Source: DASSUW01 sp963774155 (GTDB lineage: Bacteria > Actinomycetota > Thermoleophilia > Solirubrobacterales > Solirubrobacteraceae). Taken from it: a stretch of DNA of 64,000 nucleotides. The translations under genes were made by a program, and so were the position numbers. The stretch covers positions 372,001-436,000 of the forward strand of contig CAVZDW010000008.1 of NCBI GenBank assembly GCA_963774155.1. Direction: 5' to 3'. The notes under the pieces are model-generated. The model was not told the DNA's origin, made no database searches, and saw nothing but the letters and a program-made list of their open reading frames with translations. Below are positions 9,962-18,368 of the stretch, piece by piece; position 1 is the stretch's first letter, and every line of letters begins with the position of its first letter.

Positions 9962-10213
9962 ATGAAGTTCCTCCGCATGCGCCCGGGCCACGGCGAGCAG
10001 CTGATCGCCGAGGGCGATCCCGACGTCGCCGAGGACGCTGAGCGCCTCGTGGAGGAGTTCCGCCGCCAGCTCGACAGCGGGATGTGGGCGGCGGTGCCGG
10101 TGACCTCGCGTGCGGGCCGGCGCGAGGCGGAGATGATCACCGCGTTCGAGCAGATCCCCGAGGCGACCGACCGCGTCATCTTCTTCCCCCGCGCCGCGGG
10201 TGGAGCCGCGTGA
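9962..10213 (+). CDS. Small conserved hypothetical protein
   Basis: 83 residues, starting MKFLRMRPGHGEQLIAEGDP. A mixed alpha/beta pattern with DPDVAEDAERLVEEFRRQLDS and VIFFPRAAGG, no signal peptide or membrane segment. The family is not one I can name. CATAAT at 9948-9953 sits 8 nt before the ATG, with no Shine-Dalgarno. Its stop overlaps the start of the following gene, so the two are probably cotranscribed and translationally coupled. Confidence 0.75.
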   Translation: MKFLRMRPGHGEQLIAEGDPDVAEDAERLVEEFRRQLDSGMWAAVPVTSRAGRREAEMITAFEQIPEATDRVIFFPRAAGGAA

Positions 10214-10860
10214 TCGTCGCGCTCTGCGCCACGGCGCTCGTCATCATCGCCCTCCTCTCGGAGATCAGCTGGCCCTATATCGAGCGTCGCCTCGACCAGC
10301 GCCGCGCCCGGCGCGAGGCGCGCCGGCAGGGCATCGTCGCCCCGTTCGACCCGGGTCGCGAGCGCCGCGCCGAGCAGCGCGCCCGCGAGCTCCTCAAGTC
10401 GTGCGTGAACGAGGAGGAGTGGGCGATGTACCGCGACCTGGGCTTCATCCGGGTCTGGGGCGGCCAGGCCGGCCTGCCCGCGGAGGCCGCCCGCGACCTG
10501 CGCGGCGTGCCCTACGCCTACCTGGTCTACCCGCACAAGCCGATCGTCGCCTACCTGCCGCAGACCAACTCGCTGCTCAACGAGTACTGCGTCGAGTTCC
10601 CGGACGAGACGCGGCCGTACGGCTCGGCTCGCCTGCCGGACTCCGACGACGTGCTGGCCAAGTGGATGGCCCTGAAGGGCGACGAGCGGCGCCTGATCTC
10701 CGAGGCCAACCTCCACCTGCCCGGCCGCCAGCACGATCCCAAGCAGGTTCAGCGCGACATCTGGCGGCTCGGCCGCTGGGAGCGCGAGCGGCTCGCCAAG
10801 CGCGCCTCCGCCGACCCGGGCGCCCCGTCGCCGCCGCGCGCGCGGCACGACAACCTCTAG
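10210..10860 (+). CDS. Membrane-anchored hypothetical protein
   Basis: 216 residues. One N-terminal membrane segment (MIVALCATALVIIALLSEIS, about residues 1-20) is followed by a basic stretch RRLDQRRARREARRQ and a soluble domain with CVNEEEWAMYRDLGFIRVWG, YAYLVYPHKPIVAYLP and LNEYCVEFPDETRPYGSARL. I do not recognise the family. I chose GTG 10210 because it overlaps the previous stop (GTGA) and places the hydrophobic helix at the very start. Confidence 0.75.
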   Translation: MIVALCATALVIIALLSEISWPYIERRLDQRRARREARRQGIVAPFDPGRERRAEQRARELLKSCVNEEEWAMYRDLGFIRVWGGQAGLPAEAARDLRGVPYAYLVYPHKPIVAYLPQTNSLLNEYCVEFPDETRPYGSARLPDSDDVLAKWMALKGDERRLISEANLHLPGRQHDPKQVQRDIWRLGRWERERLAKRASADPGAPSPPRARHDNL

Positions 10861-10936
10861 CCGCCGCACGACGGCCCGTGGCCGCACGACGGCCGTGGCC
10901 GCACGACGGCTCGTGGCCGCACGACGGCCCGTGGCG
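10861..10936. repeat. Four tandem copies of an 18-bp unit
   Basis: The unit CCGCACGACGGCCCGTGG is repeated four times with small changes (one copy is 17 bp). It fills the gap between the hypothetical gene and ilvD. Each junction can form a small CGGCC/GGCCG hairpin. A TAGGCT box for ilvD follows at 10946-10951. Confidence 0.8.
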
Positions 10937-10953
10937 CCGCGAAGCTAGGCTCA

Positions 10954-12636
10954 ATGGCAATGGCCGGCCTGGATCCCAAGCACAACTCGCGCGCGCTCAC
11001 CGAAGGTCCCAACCGGGCGGCGGCGCGCGCCTACCTCAAGGGCATCGGCTTCGACGACGAGGCGCTCTCGAAGCCGATCATCGGCGTCGCCCACTCGTGG
11101 ACCGAGACGATGCCGTGCAACTTCAACCATCGCGCGCTCGCCGCCAAGGTCAAGGAGGGCGTCCGCGCCGCCGGCGGCACGCCGATGGAGTTCAACACCA
11201 TCGCGATCTCCGACGGCATCACCATGGGCACGAGCGGCATGAAGACCTCGCTCGTCAGCCGCGAGGTGATCGCCGACTCGATCGAGCTCGTGGGCCGCGG
11301 CCACCTCTTCGACGCCGTGGTCGCCCTGAGCGCGTGCGACAAGACGATCCCCGGCACGGTCATGGCGCTCGCACGGCTGAACGTGCCGAGCCTGATGCTC
11401 TACAGCGGCTCGATCCCGCCCGGCCACTACAAGGGCAAGGACGTCACGATCATGGACGTCTTCGAGGCGATCGGCGCCCGCGCGGCCGGCAAGATCACCG
11501 ACGAGGAGCTGACCGAGCTGGAGGACGTCGCCAGCCCCGGCGCCGGCGCCTGCGGCGGCCAGTTCACCGCCAACACCATGGCCATGGCCTTCCAGATGCT
11601 CGGCATCTCGCCGATGGCCCAGAGCGACATCCCGGCCCAGGACCAGACCAAGGCGCAGGCCGCCTACGACGCCGGCGTGATGGTCATGGACGTGCTCGCC
11701 CGCGGCCAGCGGCCGAGCGACATCATCACCCGCAAGGCGATCGAGAACGCCATCGCCGCGGTGGCGATGAGCGGCGGCTCGACCAACGCCGTGCTCCACC
11801 TGCTGGCCCTGGCCAGCGAGACGGGCCTCGAGCTGTCGATCGACGACTTCGACGAGATCGCCGCCCGCACGCCGATGCTGTGCGACCTCAAGCCCGGCGG
11901 CCGCTACGTGGCCACCGACATGCACGCCGCCGGCGGCACCGCGGTGGTGGCCAGCCGTCTGCTCGAGGGCGGGATGCTCAACGCCGACGCGCCGACCGTG
12001 CACGGCAAGACGATCGGCGAGCTCGCCCAGGAGGCCGAGGAGACGCCCGGCCAGCAGGTCGTGCGCCCGCTCAGCGATCCGATCAAGAAGACCGGCGGCA
12101 TCGCCATCCTGCGCGGCAACCTCGCCCCCGCGGGCTCGGTGGTCAAGCTCAGCGGGCACGAGCGGGTCCACCACGAGGGCCCCGCCCGCGTGTTCGACGG
12201 CGAGGAAGCGGCGATGGACGCGGTGACCAACGGGAGGATCAGCGCGGGCGACGTCGTCGTGATCCGCAACGAGGGCCCGGCCGGCGGGCCCGGCATGCGC
12301 GAGATGCTGGCCGTGACGGCGGCGATCGTGGGGGAGGGGCTCGGCGACTCCGTCGCGCTGCTCACCGACGGCCGCTTCTCCGGCGCCACGCGAGGCTTCA
12401 TGGCCGGCCACATCGCCCCCGAGGCGGTCCACGGCGGCCCGATCGCGGCGCTCCAGGACGGGGACACGATCACCATCGACGTGGCCAACCGGCGGATCGA
12501 CGTCGACCTCACCGACGAGGAGATCGCCGAGCGCCTGAGCGGCTACGAGCCGCCGCCGCCGGTCTTCACCTCCGGCGTGCTGGCCAAGTACGCGAAGCTG
12601 GTCTCGAGCGCGTCCGAGGGCGCCGTCACGCGCTGA
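10954..12636 (+). CDS. ilvD: Dihydroxy-acid dehydratase
   Basis: Iron-sulfur enzyme that dehydrates dihydroxy acids in valine, isoleucine and pantothenate synthesis. 560 residues. Visible signatures are PCNFNHRALA, the cluster cysteines in ALSACDKTIPGTVMA and GAGACGGQFTANTMAMAF, the MSGGSTNAVLHLLA segment, and the C-terminal LLTDGRFSGATRGFMAGHI..PEA. Two ATGs (10954 and 10960) are possible. The second lies 8 nt after the TAGGCT box and would suit a leaderless mRNA. Its end overlaps the convergent hydrolase by 11 nt. Confidence 0.95.
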   Translation: MAMAGLDPKHNSRALTEGPNRAAARAYLKGIGFDDEALSKPIIGVAHSWTETMPCNFNHRALAAKVKEGVRAAGGTPMEFNTIAISDGITMGTSGMKTSLVSREVIADSIELVGRGHLFDAVVALSACDKTIPGTVMALARLNVPSLMLYSGSIPPGHYKGKDVTIMDVFEAIGARAAGKITDEELTELEDVASPGAGACGGQFTANTMAMAFQMLGISPMAQSDIPAQDQTKAQAAYDAGVMVMDVLARGQRPSDIITRKAIENAIAAVAMSGGSTNAVLHLLALASETGLELSIDDFDEIAARTPMLCDLKPGGRYVATDMHAAGGTAVVASRLLEGGMLNADAPTVHGKTIGELAQEAEETPGQQVVRPLSDPIKKTGGIAILRGNLAPAGSVVKLSGHERVHHEGPARVFDGEEAAMDAVTNGRISAGDVVVIRNEGPAGGPGMREMLAVTAAIVGEGLGDSVALLTDGRFSGATRGFMAGHIAPEAVHGGPIAALQDGDTITIDVANRRIDVDLTDEEIAERLSGYEPPPPVFTSGVLAKYAKLVSSASEGAVTR

Positions 12637-13603
12637 CGCCCTCGACGCCGGCCTCCGGCGAGCGCTCCCCGGCGATGAAGCCGGCGAGCAGCTCGTTGAA
12701 GCGGCCGGGGCGCTCGAGCATGGCCAGGTGCCCGGTGTCCTCGAAGATCACGGCGTGGGCGTTGTCGCCGATCAGGTGCTCGTACATCTCCGCGTCCTCG
12801 ACCGGCACGAGCATGTCGTTGCGCCCCCAGACGATCAGGACCGGGACGTCGATCTTCTCCAGGCGGTCGCGGAACGAGTAGCGCATCAGCGCGTCGAAGG
12901 CGGGCAGGAAGGCGGGTGCGTTGGCGCCCCGGATGAGCTCCGTGGCCAGCGGCACCGACAGCCGCTCCGGGTAGCGCACGACGATCTGGAGCGTCGCCCG
13001 GCGCAGCCGCGGCCGCGCCACCATGGGCGTGCCGCGGATCCCCGTGCGCGCCGTCAGCACGGCGAAGATGCGGGCACCGGCGAGCAGCGGCTCGCGGGCC
13101 AGGTACTCCGTGGAGAGCCCGGCGGCGGAGACGAGCACGAGCTTGCGCACCCGCGTCGGGAACGAGAGCGCCAGCTCGGCGCCCACGAACCCGCCCATCG
13201 AGTTGCCCACCACGACCGGCTCCTCGATCCCGAGGGCGTCGCAGACCGCGTCGACGGTCGCCGCGAAGCGCTTGATCGAGATCTCGCCGTCGGGCTTCTC
13301 GGACTGCCCGAAGCCCGGCAGGTCGATGGCCACGCAGCGGTGGGTGTCCATGAAGGCCGGGATGTTGAGGAGCCAGTTCTGCCAGATGCCGCCGAGACCG
13401 TGGAGCCACAGCAGCGGCGGCCCGTCGCCGCCGGTGTCGACCAGGCTCACCTCGCGGCCGTCGACGCTCAGCCGCTTCGTCATGGCCGGCCAGTCGATGC
13501 GCATCCACGAGCTGTCGTCGGCGTCGGCGTACGTGGCGTCCGCGCCGGGCCGGAACACCGCGCTACGGGCGCGGTTGAGGGCATCCTGGTAGACGCTCGG
13601 CAC
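12626..13603 (-). CDS. Alpha/beta hydrolase
   Basis: 325 residues. Typical fold: LLWLHGLGGIWQNW (oxyanion region), DLPGFGQSEKPDGE, the nucleophile elbow VVVGNSMGGFVGAELAL, the acid in VLIVWGRNDMLVP, and the catalytic histidine in FEDTGHLAMLERP. No signal peptide, so cytosolic. Substrate unknown; the spacing of motifs fits carboxylesterases and C-C bond hydrolases. The GTG start at 13603 has TAGGCT (13617-13612) 8 nt upstream, shared in overlapping form with the divergent HAD gene. Confidence 0.88.
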   Translation of the reverse strand: MPSVYQDALNRARSAVFRPGADATYADADDSSWMRIDWPAMTKRLSVDGREVSLVDTGGDGPPLLWLHGLGGIWQNWLLNIPAFMDTHRCVAIDLPGFGQSEKPDGEISIKRFAATVDAVCDALGIEEPVVVGNSMGGFVGAELALSFPTRVRKLVLVSAAGLSTEYLAREPLLAGARIFAVLTARTGIRGTPMVARPRLRRATLQIVVRYPERLSVPLATELIRGANAPAFLPAFDALMRYSFRDRLEKIDVPVLIVWGRNDMLVPVEDAEMYEHLIGDNAHAVIFEDTGHLAMLERPGRFNELLAGFIAGERSPEAGVEGVSA

Positions 13604-13610
13604 GGCGCTC

Positions 13611-13617
13611 TAGCCTA
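13611..13617. promoter_or_regulatory. Symmetric -10 box serving two divergent genes
   Basis: TAGCCTA reads TAGCCT on the plus strand (9 nt before GTG 13626) and TAGGCT on the minus strand (8 nt before GTG 13603). The whole intergenic gap is only 22 bp. Confidence 0.5.
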
Positions 13618-13625
13618 GTGACAAC

Positions 13626-14178
13626 GTGCGAATCGCCGTCGACATCGACTCCACGCTGCATCACTACTGGGACCAACTGGCGACCATCGCCAAGAAGCGC
13701 TTCGGCGTCGTCCTCCCGTACGACGAGCAGCTCACCTGGACCATCACGCGGCTGCGCCCCGAGCAGCTCCACGCGTGCGTCGTCGAGACGCACAAGGCGG
13801 TCAACGTCCTCGCCGCCGCGCCCTATCCGGGCGCCGTGGAGGCGATCCGCGCCTGGCACGAGGCCGGCCACTTCATCCACATCACCTCGCACCGGGCCGG
13901 CGACGCGCAGGAGCGCCACCGCGCGCTGGCTCGACCAGATCGGCCTCCCGTACGACGAGCTGTACTGCTCGTTCGACAAGGTCACGCACTGCCGCGAGAT
14001 CGCGATCGACGTGTTGATCGACGACTCTCCGGTGAACCTGATGAAGGCGGGCGAGGCGGGCATCACCCCCGCCACGATCATGCACCCCTGGAATCGCGAC
14101 CTGTGCGAAGAGGAGGACATCGTGTGCGCCCCGGACTGGCCCACGCTGGTCAAGCGTCTGGAACCGTTGCTCGGATGA
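13626..14178 (+). pseudogene. HAD-type 5'-nucleotidase-like protein, interrupted by a +1 frameshift
   Basis: The first part reads MRIAVDIDSTLHHYWDQLA in frame from GTG 13626, with the nucleophile motif DIDST of the HAD superfamily, up to HITSHRAGDAQER. The second part continues in the next frame as TARWLDQIGLPYDELYCSFD and DVLIDDSPVNLMKAGEAGI, holding the acidic HAD motif IDDSP. Removing one C near 13916 restores a single protein of about 183 residues. It resembles putative 5'-nucleotidases of the NT5C/YqfW kind. The 3' end overlaps the acyltransferase start (ATGA). Either a sequencing error or a recent inactivation. Confidence 0.75.
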
Positions 14179-15035
14179 GCGACCTCCCCGCGCTGCCCGC
14201 GGCGCCCGAGACGAGCGACCCGCGCGCGCTCCTGCCGGCCATCGAGCCGGACCGCCAGATCACCGACTGGGGCCGTTCCGAGCGCGTCGAGGGCCTGCTC
14301 GACGCCACGCTCTACGAGTTCCTCTACCACTACTGGTTCCGCTGCGAGGTCGAGGGGATCGAGCACGTCCCGGCCACCGGCGGCGCCCTGCTGGTGTCCA
14401 ACCACGCCGGCGCGCTGCCGCCCGACGCGGCGATGATCGCCAAGGCGATCAAGGAGGAGCACAGCCGCCCGCGGCCGCTCCACCTCACGGTCGAGCACTT
14501 CTTCAAGGGCTATCCGGGCCTCGCGATGCTGGTCAACAAGATCGGCGGCGTCCCCGCCCATCCCGCCAACGTCCACCGCCTGCTGTGCGACGAGCAGCAG
14601 CTCGTGCTCGTCTTCCCCGAGGGCCGCAAGGGCTCCGAGAAGCTCTACAAGGACCGCTACCGGCTGCGGCGCTTCGGCCGCGGCGGCTTCGTGGAGGCCG
14701 CCATGCGAGCCAAGACCCCGATCGTCCCGGTCGCCGTGCTCGGCGCCGAGGAGGCGATGCCGATCTTCGCCCACGTCGGCGCGCTCCAGCGGCTGACCAA
14801 GCTCATCTACTTCCCGGTCACGCCGCTCTTCCCGCACTTCGGCCTCCTCGGCACCGCGTACCTGCCCGCCAAGTTCCGCATCCGCTTCCTCGAGCCGATC
14901 CCCACCGACCAGTGGGGCGAGCGGCCGTGGGACGACAAGGGCCTCGTGCAGACGGTCGCCGAGGAGATCCGCGGGCGCATCCAGGACGAGCTGGTCGACC
15001 TCGTGTCGGCCCGCCGCTCGGTGTGGCTCGGATGA
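14175..15035 (+). CDS. Lysophospholipid acyltransferase family protein
   Basis: 286 residues. Probably transfers an acyl group to a glycerol-lipid acceptor. The acyltransferase block I is LLVSNHAGALPPDAAM, an H-x6-D spacing as in MGAT/diacylglycerol-type members. Block III is LVFPEGRKGSEKLYKDRYRL, and the domain ends FPVTPLFPHFGLLG, with a short hydrophobic stretch. The ATG start overlaps the HAD stop and its own stop overlaps the epimerase start, so the three form a coupled operon, likely for lipid or glycolipid modification (inference). Confidence 0.87.
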   Translation: MSDLPALPAAPETSDPRALLPAIEPDRQITDWGRSERVEGLLDATLYEFLYHYWFRCEVEGIEHVPATGGALLVSNHAGALPPDAAMIAKAIKEEHSRPRPLHLTVEHFFKGYPGLAMLVNKIGGVPAHPANVHRLLCDEQQLVLVFPEGRKGSEKLYKDRYRLRRFGRGGFVEAAMRAKTPIVPVAVLGAEEAMPIFAHVGALQRLTKLIYFPVTPLFPHFGLLGTAYLPAKFRIRFLEPIPTDQWGERPWDDKGLVQTVAEEIRGRIQDELVDLVSARRSVWLG

Positions 15036-16087
15036 CCTCCCGGCGCGTCCTCATCACCGGCCTCAGCAGCTACTGGGGCGGCCGCCTGGCCCAGGTCATC
15101 GAGCAGGACCCCGCCGTCGAGACGATCATCGGCGTCAGCCCCGACGACCCGACGTGCCGCCTGGAGCGCACCGAGTACGTGCGCCTCGGCCTCCATCACG
15201 CGCTGCTGCGGCGGATCGTGCACGCGGCGGAGATCGACACGGTGATCGACACGCGGCTCGTGGTCGACTCGCTCCACGCCTCGCCGCGCGTCGCCCACGA
15301 GGCGAACGTGATCGGGACGATGAACATCCTCGCCGCCTGCGGGGGGCGGGCGGGACGGTCGCCGGTCCGCAAGGTCGTCTTCAAGTCCTCCGCGCACTAC
15401 TACGGCTGCGAGCAGGACGACCCCGCGTTCTTCACCGAGACGATGCGGCGCCCGCACCCGCCGCGCACGCGCCTGGAGGCCGACATCGTCGAGGCCGAGA
15501 AGGCTGTCGAGGGGTTCGCCGAGCGCAACCGCGAGGTCACCGTGACGGTGCTGCGCTTCGTCAACGCGCTCGGGCCGGACCTGACCACCTCGCACACGAA
15601 GCTCTTCGACCTGCCGGCCGTGCCGTCGATCCTCGGCTTCGACCCGCGCTACCAGTTCATCCACGAGGAAGACCTGGTCGGCGTGCTGCGCTTCGCCGCC
15701 GAGCGCGACCTCCCCGGCATCTACAACGCGGCGGGCGACGGCGTGCTGGCCCTCTCCGAGGTCGCCTCGCTGCTCGGCAAGCCGTTGGCCCCGATCCTGC
15801 CGCCGTGGGGCAGCTCGCTGGCCACCGCGGCCCTCAAGCCGCTCGGCATCCGCGTGCCGGACGAGGTCCTGCGCCAGCTCCGCTACGGCCGCGGGCTCGA
15901 CAACCGCCGGCTGAAGGGCATGGGGTACCCGTTCGCCTTCACCAGCCGTGAGACGGTGCTCAAGCATGCCGAGGCGCAGCGCGCGGCCCCGCTCCTGCGC
16001 CGCGAGGGCGAGCCGTACCGCTACGAGCGCGAGGTCGAGGAGTTCCTGCGCTGGAGCCCTTCCGTGCGCCGGCGCGGGACGGTGTAA
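15032..16087 (+). CDS. NAD-dependent epimerase/dehydratase family protein
   Basis: 351 residues, extended short-chain dehydrogenase fold. The Gly-rich nucleotide loop is VLITGLSSYWGGRLAQ and the central strand/helix is NVIGTMNILAAC. The active-site region is VVFKSSAHYYGCEQDD, with the tyrosines where YxxxK would lie, though the lysine is not in the classic place. VLRFVNALGPDL and FIHEEDLVGVL are typical. The C-terminal half has no close match I can name. Located downstream of the acyltransferase with a 4-nt overlap. Confidence 0.85.
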   Translation: MTSRRVLITGLSSYWGGRLAQVIEQDPAVETIIGVSPDDPTCRLERTEYVRLGLHHALLRRIVHAAEIDTVIDTRLVVDSLHASPRVAHEANVIGTMNILAACGGRAGRSPVRKVVFKSSAHYYGCEQDDPAFFTETMRRPHPPRTRLEADIVEAEKAVEGFAERNREVTVTVLRFVNALGPDLTTSHTKLFDLPAVPSILGFDPRYQFIHEEDLVGVLRFAAERDLPGIYNAAGDGVLALSEVASLLGKPLAPILPPWGSSLATAALKPLGIRVPDEVLRQLRYGRGLDNRRLKGMGYPFAFTSRETVLKHAEAQRAAPLLRREGEPYRYEREVEEFLRWSPSVRRRGTV

Positions 16088-16149
16088 GCCGCCAGACCAC
16101 TTGCAGGGGTTCTCACTATCCGGATCGGCCTCTACCATCTCGGAGCCCG

Positions 16150-17187
16150 ATGCCGCGCCGCCTGCTCGCCGTCCTCGCCCTCACCATCACCGTTCTCCTC
16201 GTGGGGGCGGGAAGTCTGTATGCGTTCGACCAGCAGGTGAAGACCCGGATCGCCGACGGCGTGACGGTCAACGGGATCGATGTCGGCGGGCTCACGCCTG
16301 AGAAGGCCCGCGCGAAGCTCTCCGCGTCGCTGCTCGACCCGCTGAGCCAGCCCGTGAGCGTCCGCTACAAGGGCCGGCGCTTCACGCTGACCTCCGAGCA
16401 GGCCAACGTGGCCGTGGACATCGAGGGCTCGGTCGACCGCGCGCTGCAGGCGTCGAACAAGGGCAACCTCTTCACGCGGACGTGGCGCGAGGTGCGCGGC
16501 ACCGAGGTCGACGCCCGCGTCGAGGCCAAGATCTCCTACGACGAGGAAGCCGTGCGCGCGATCTCCGATCGCGTCCAGCGCCGGCTCGAGGTCGAGGCCC
16601 AGGACGCCGCGCTGGACCTCGAGAGCGGCCAGGTGGACCCGCAGCCGTCCAAGGACGGCCTGATGGTCCGCGCCGCGCTCCTCCGCAAGACGATCCGCAC
16701 CGAGCTGCTCGACATGACCGAGACGCGGATCGCCCGCGTCAAGACCAAGGTCGTCGAGCCGAAGGTCACCACCGAGGAGCTCGCCAAGGAGTATCCGGCG
16801 GTCCTCATCGTCAACCGCAGCGCCTTCAAGCTCACGCTGTACAAGGACCTCAAGGTCGCCAAGACGTACGGGATCGCGGTCGGCCAGGCCGGCCTGGAGA
16901 CGCCCGCGGGCCTCTACAACATCGAGAACAAGGCCGTCGATCCGGCCTGGCACGTGCCGAACTCGGCCTGGGCGGGCTCGCTCGCGGGCACGGTGGTCCC
17001 GCCGGGTCCCTCGAACCCGATCAAGGCGCGCTGGATGGGCATCTACGCCGGCGCCGGGATCCACGGGACGGACGCCAGCGGCTCGATCGGCACGGCCGCG
17101 TCGCACGGCTGCATCCGCATGCACATCCCCGACGTGATCGAGCTGTACGAAGAGGTCCCGGTCGGGACCCCGGTCTACATCGCCTGA
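16150..17187 (+). CDS. L,D-transpeptidase with N-terminal membrane anchor
   Basis: Forms 3-3 cross-links in peptidoglycan or attaches proteins to it. 345 residues. N-terminal signal or anchor LLAVLALTITVLLVGAGSLY (residues 5-24), then a peptidoglycan-binding-4-like domain (VNGIDVGGLTPEKARAKL), and the C-terminal YkuD domain from about 215. The catalytic set is GIHGTDASGSIGTAASHGCIRM with C321. TACCAT at 16133-16138 could be the -10 box, 11 nt before the ATG. It overlaps the convergent hypothetical gene by 13 nt. Confidence 0.93.
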   Translation: MPRRLLAVLALTITVLLVGAGSLYAFDQQVKTRIADGVTVNGIDVGGLTPEKARAKLSASLLDPLSQPVSVRYKGRRFTLTSEQANVAVDIEGSVDRALQASNKGNLFTRTWREVRGTEVDARVEAKISYDEEAVRAISDRVQRRLEVEAQDAALDLESGQVDPQPSKDGLMVRAALLRKTIRTELLDMTETRIARVKTKVVEPKVTTEELAKEYPAVLIVNRSAFKLTLYKDLKVAKTYGIAVGQAGLETPAGLYNIENKAVDPAWHVPNSAWAGSLAGTVVPPGPSNPIKARWMGIYAGAGIHGTDASGSIGTAASHGCIRMHIPDVIELYEEVPVGTPVYIA

Positions 17188-17453
17188 ATCGCGCCGGGCT
17201 CCACGTCCTGCCAGCCAGCCTGCAGCAGGGAGGCGTGATGGTCCGAGTGGCGAATGCAGAGAGCGCCGATGAAAACGCCGTCGCGTACCTCCTTGCGCAT
17301 CACCGCATACCACATGGTCGTGGCGTCGCCGGTCCCCTGGATGCGATGCCAGGGCGGGGCCGGCAGCTCGTCCGACGGCGTGATGCCCGCCTCCACGAGC
17401 TGGCGCTGGGTCGCCACCTGACCCGTGGAGGTATCGATGAAGAACACGGCCAC
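17175..17453 (-). CDS. Small hypothetical protein
   Basis: 92 residues, starting MAVFFIDTSTGQVATQRQLV at a GTG, with MWYAVMRKEVRDGVFIGALC and HSDHHASLLQAG. Contains one Cys and several His but no metal motif I can name. The family is unknown to me. Codon pattern is protein-like and the gene fits neatly between two real genes, overlapping xerC by 17 nt at the divergent 5' ends. Confidence 0.6.
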   Translation of the reverse strand: MAVFFIDTSTGQVATQRQLVEAGITPSDELPAPPWHRIQGTGDATTMWYAVMRKEVRDGVFIGALCIRHSDHHASLLQAGWQDVEPGAIQAM

Positions 17454-18357
17454 GCCGCCCCACGCTAGCGAAGCCTGGGCGGACGCCCTGCGGCGCTTCG
17501 ACCGCGATCTGCAGCGGCGCGGGGCGGCCGAGCGGACGCGCCGCGGCTACGGCGCCGACATCGCCGAGCTGGCCACCTGGGCCGCGGCCCAGGGCCTCGA
17601 GCCGCAGGCGGTGACCTACCGCGTGCTGCGCGGCTACGCGGCCCGCCAGTCCGATCGTGGCGCCGCGCCGCGCACCCTCGCCCGCAAGCTCGCCTCCGCC
17701 CGCGCGTTCTTCCGCTCGATGGTGGAGCACGGGGACATGACGGCCAACCCGGCCGATCTCCTGCCGGCGCCGAAGCTGCCGCAGACGCTCCCGCGCACCA
17801 TGAAGCCGGCCGACGTCGGCGCCCTGCTGGACCGCATCCCCGCCACGACGGCGCTCGAGCTGCGCGACCGCGCGCTGTTCGAGCTCGCCTACGCCTGCGG
17901 TCTGCGCGCCGAGGAGCTCGTGAACCTCGACGAGCCGTCCGTCGAGTTCGACGCCGAGCAGGTCCGGGTGGAGGGCAAGGGCGGCAAGACGCGCTTCGTA
18001 CCCGCCGGTGAGCCCGCGCTGGCCGCGATCGGCGACTATCTGGAGCGCGCCCGCCCGGCGCTCTCCGGCAGCACCGGCGACCCCGCGCTGTTCCTCTCGA
18101 AGTCCGGGCGCCGGCTCTCGACCTCGGACGTGCGGCGACGGCTCAGGGTCTGGGCGCGGCACGCCGCGAGCCAGGGCGCGGTGCATCCGCACGCCCTCCG
18201 GCACTCCTTCGCGACCCATCTCCTGGAGGGCGGGGCCGACCTGCGCGCGATCCAGGAGCTGCTCGGCCACAGCTCCATCAGTACGACCCAGGTCTACACT
18301 CGGGTAGAGTCCGCACGCTTACGCGCCGCGTATCTGCGCAGCCATCCGCGGGCCTAA
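17437..18357 (+). CDS. xerC: Tyrosine recombinase XerC
   Basis: Resolves chromosome dimers with a partner recombinase at dif. 306 residues. Residues 10-100 are the SAM-like core-binding domain. The catalytic domain has the first Arg in ACGLRAEELVNLD, Lys in VEGKGGKTRFVP, HALRHSFATHLLEGGADLR (His and second Arg), LGHSSISTTQVYTRV (His and nucleophile Tyr). ATG 17437 has a good Shine-Dalgarno (GGAGGT, 5-nt gap), better than GTG 17425. Next to the WhiG-type sigma gene as in other actinobacteria. XerD is an equally possible name. Confidence 0.92.
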   Translation: MKNTATPPHASEAWADALRRFDRDLQRRGAAERTRRGYGADIAELATWAAAQGLEPQAVTYRVLRGYAARQSDRGAAPRTLARKLASARAFFRSMVEHGDMTANPADLLPAPKLPQTLPRTMKPADVGALLDRIPATTALELRDRALFELAYACGLRAEELVNLDEPSVEFDAEQVRVEGKGGKTRFVPAGEPALAAIGDYLERARPALSGSTGDPALFLSKSGRRLSTSDVRRRLRVWARHAASQGAVHPHALRHSFATHLLEGGADLRAIQELLGHSSISTTQVYTRVESARLRAAYLRSHPRA

Positions 18358-18368
18358 GGGAGCGGGCT

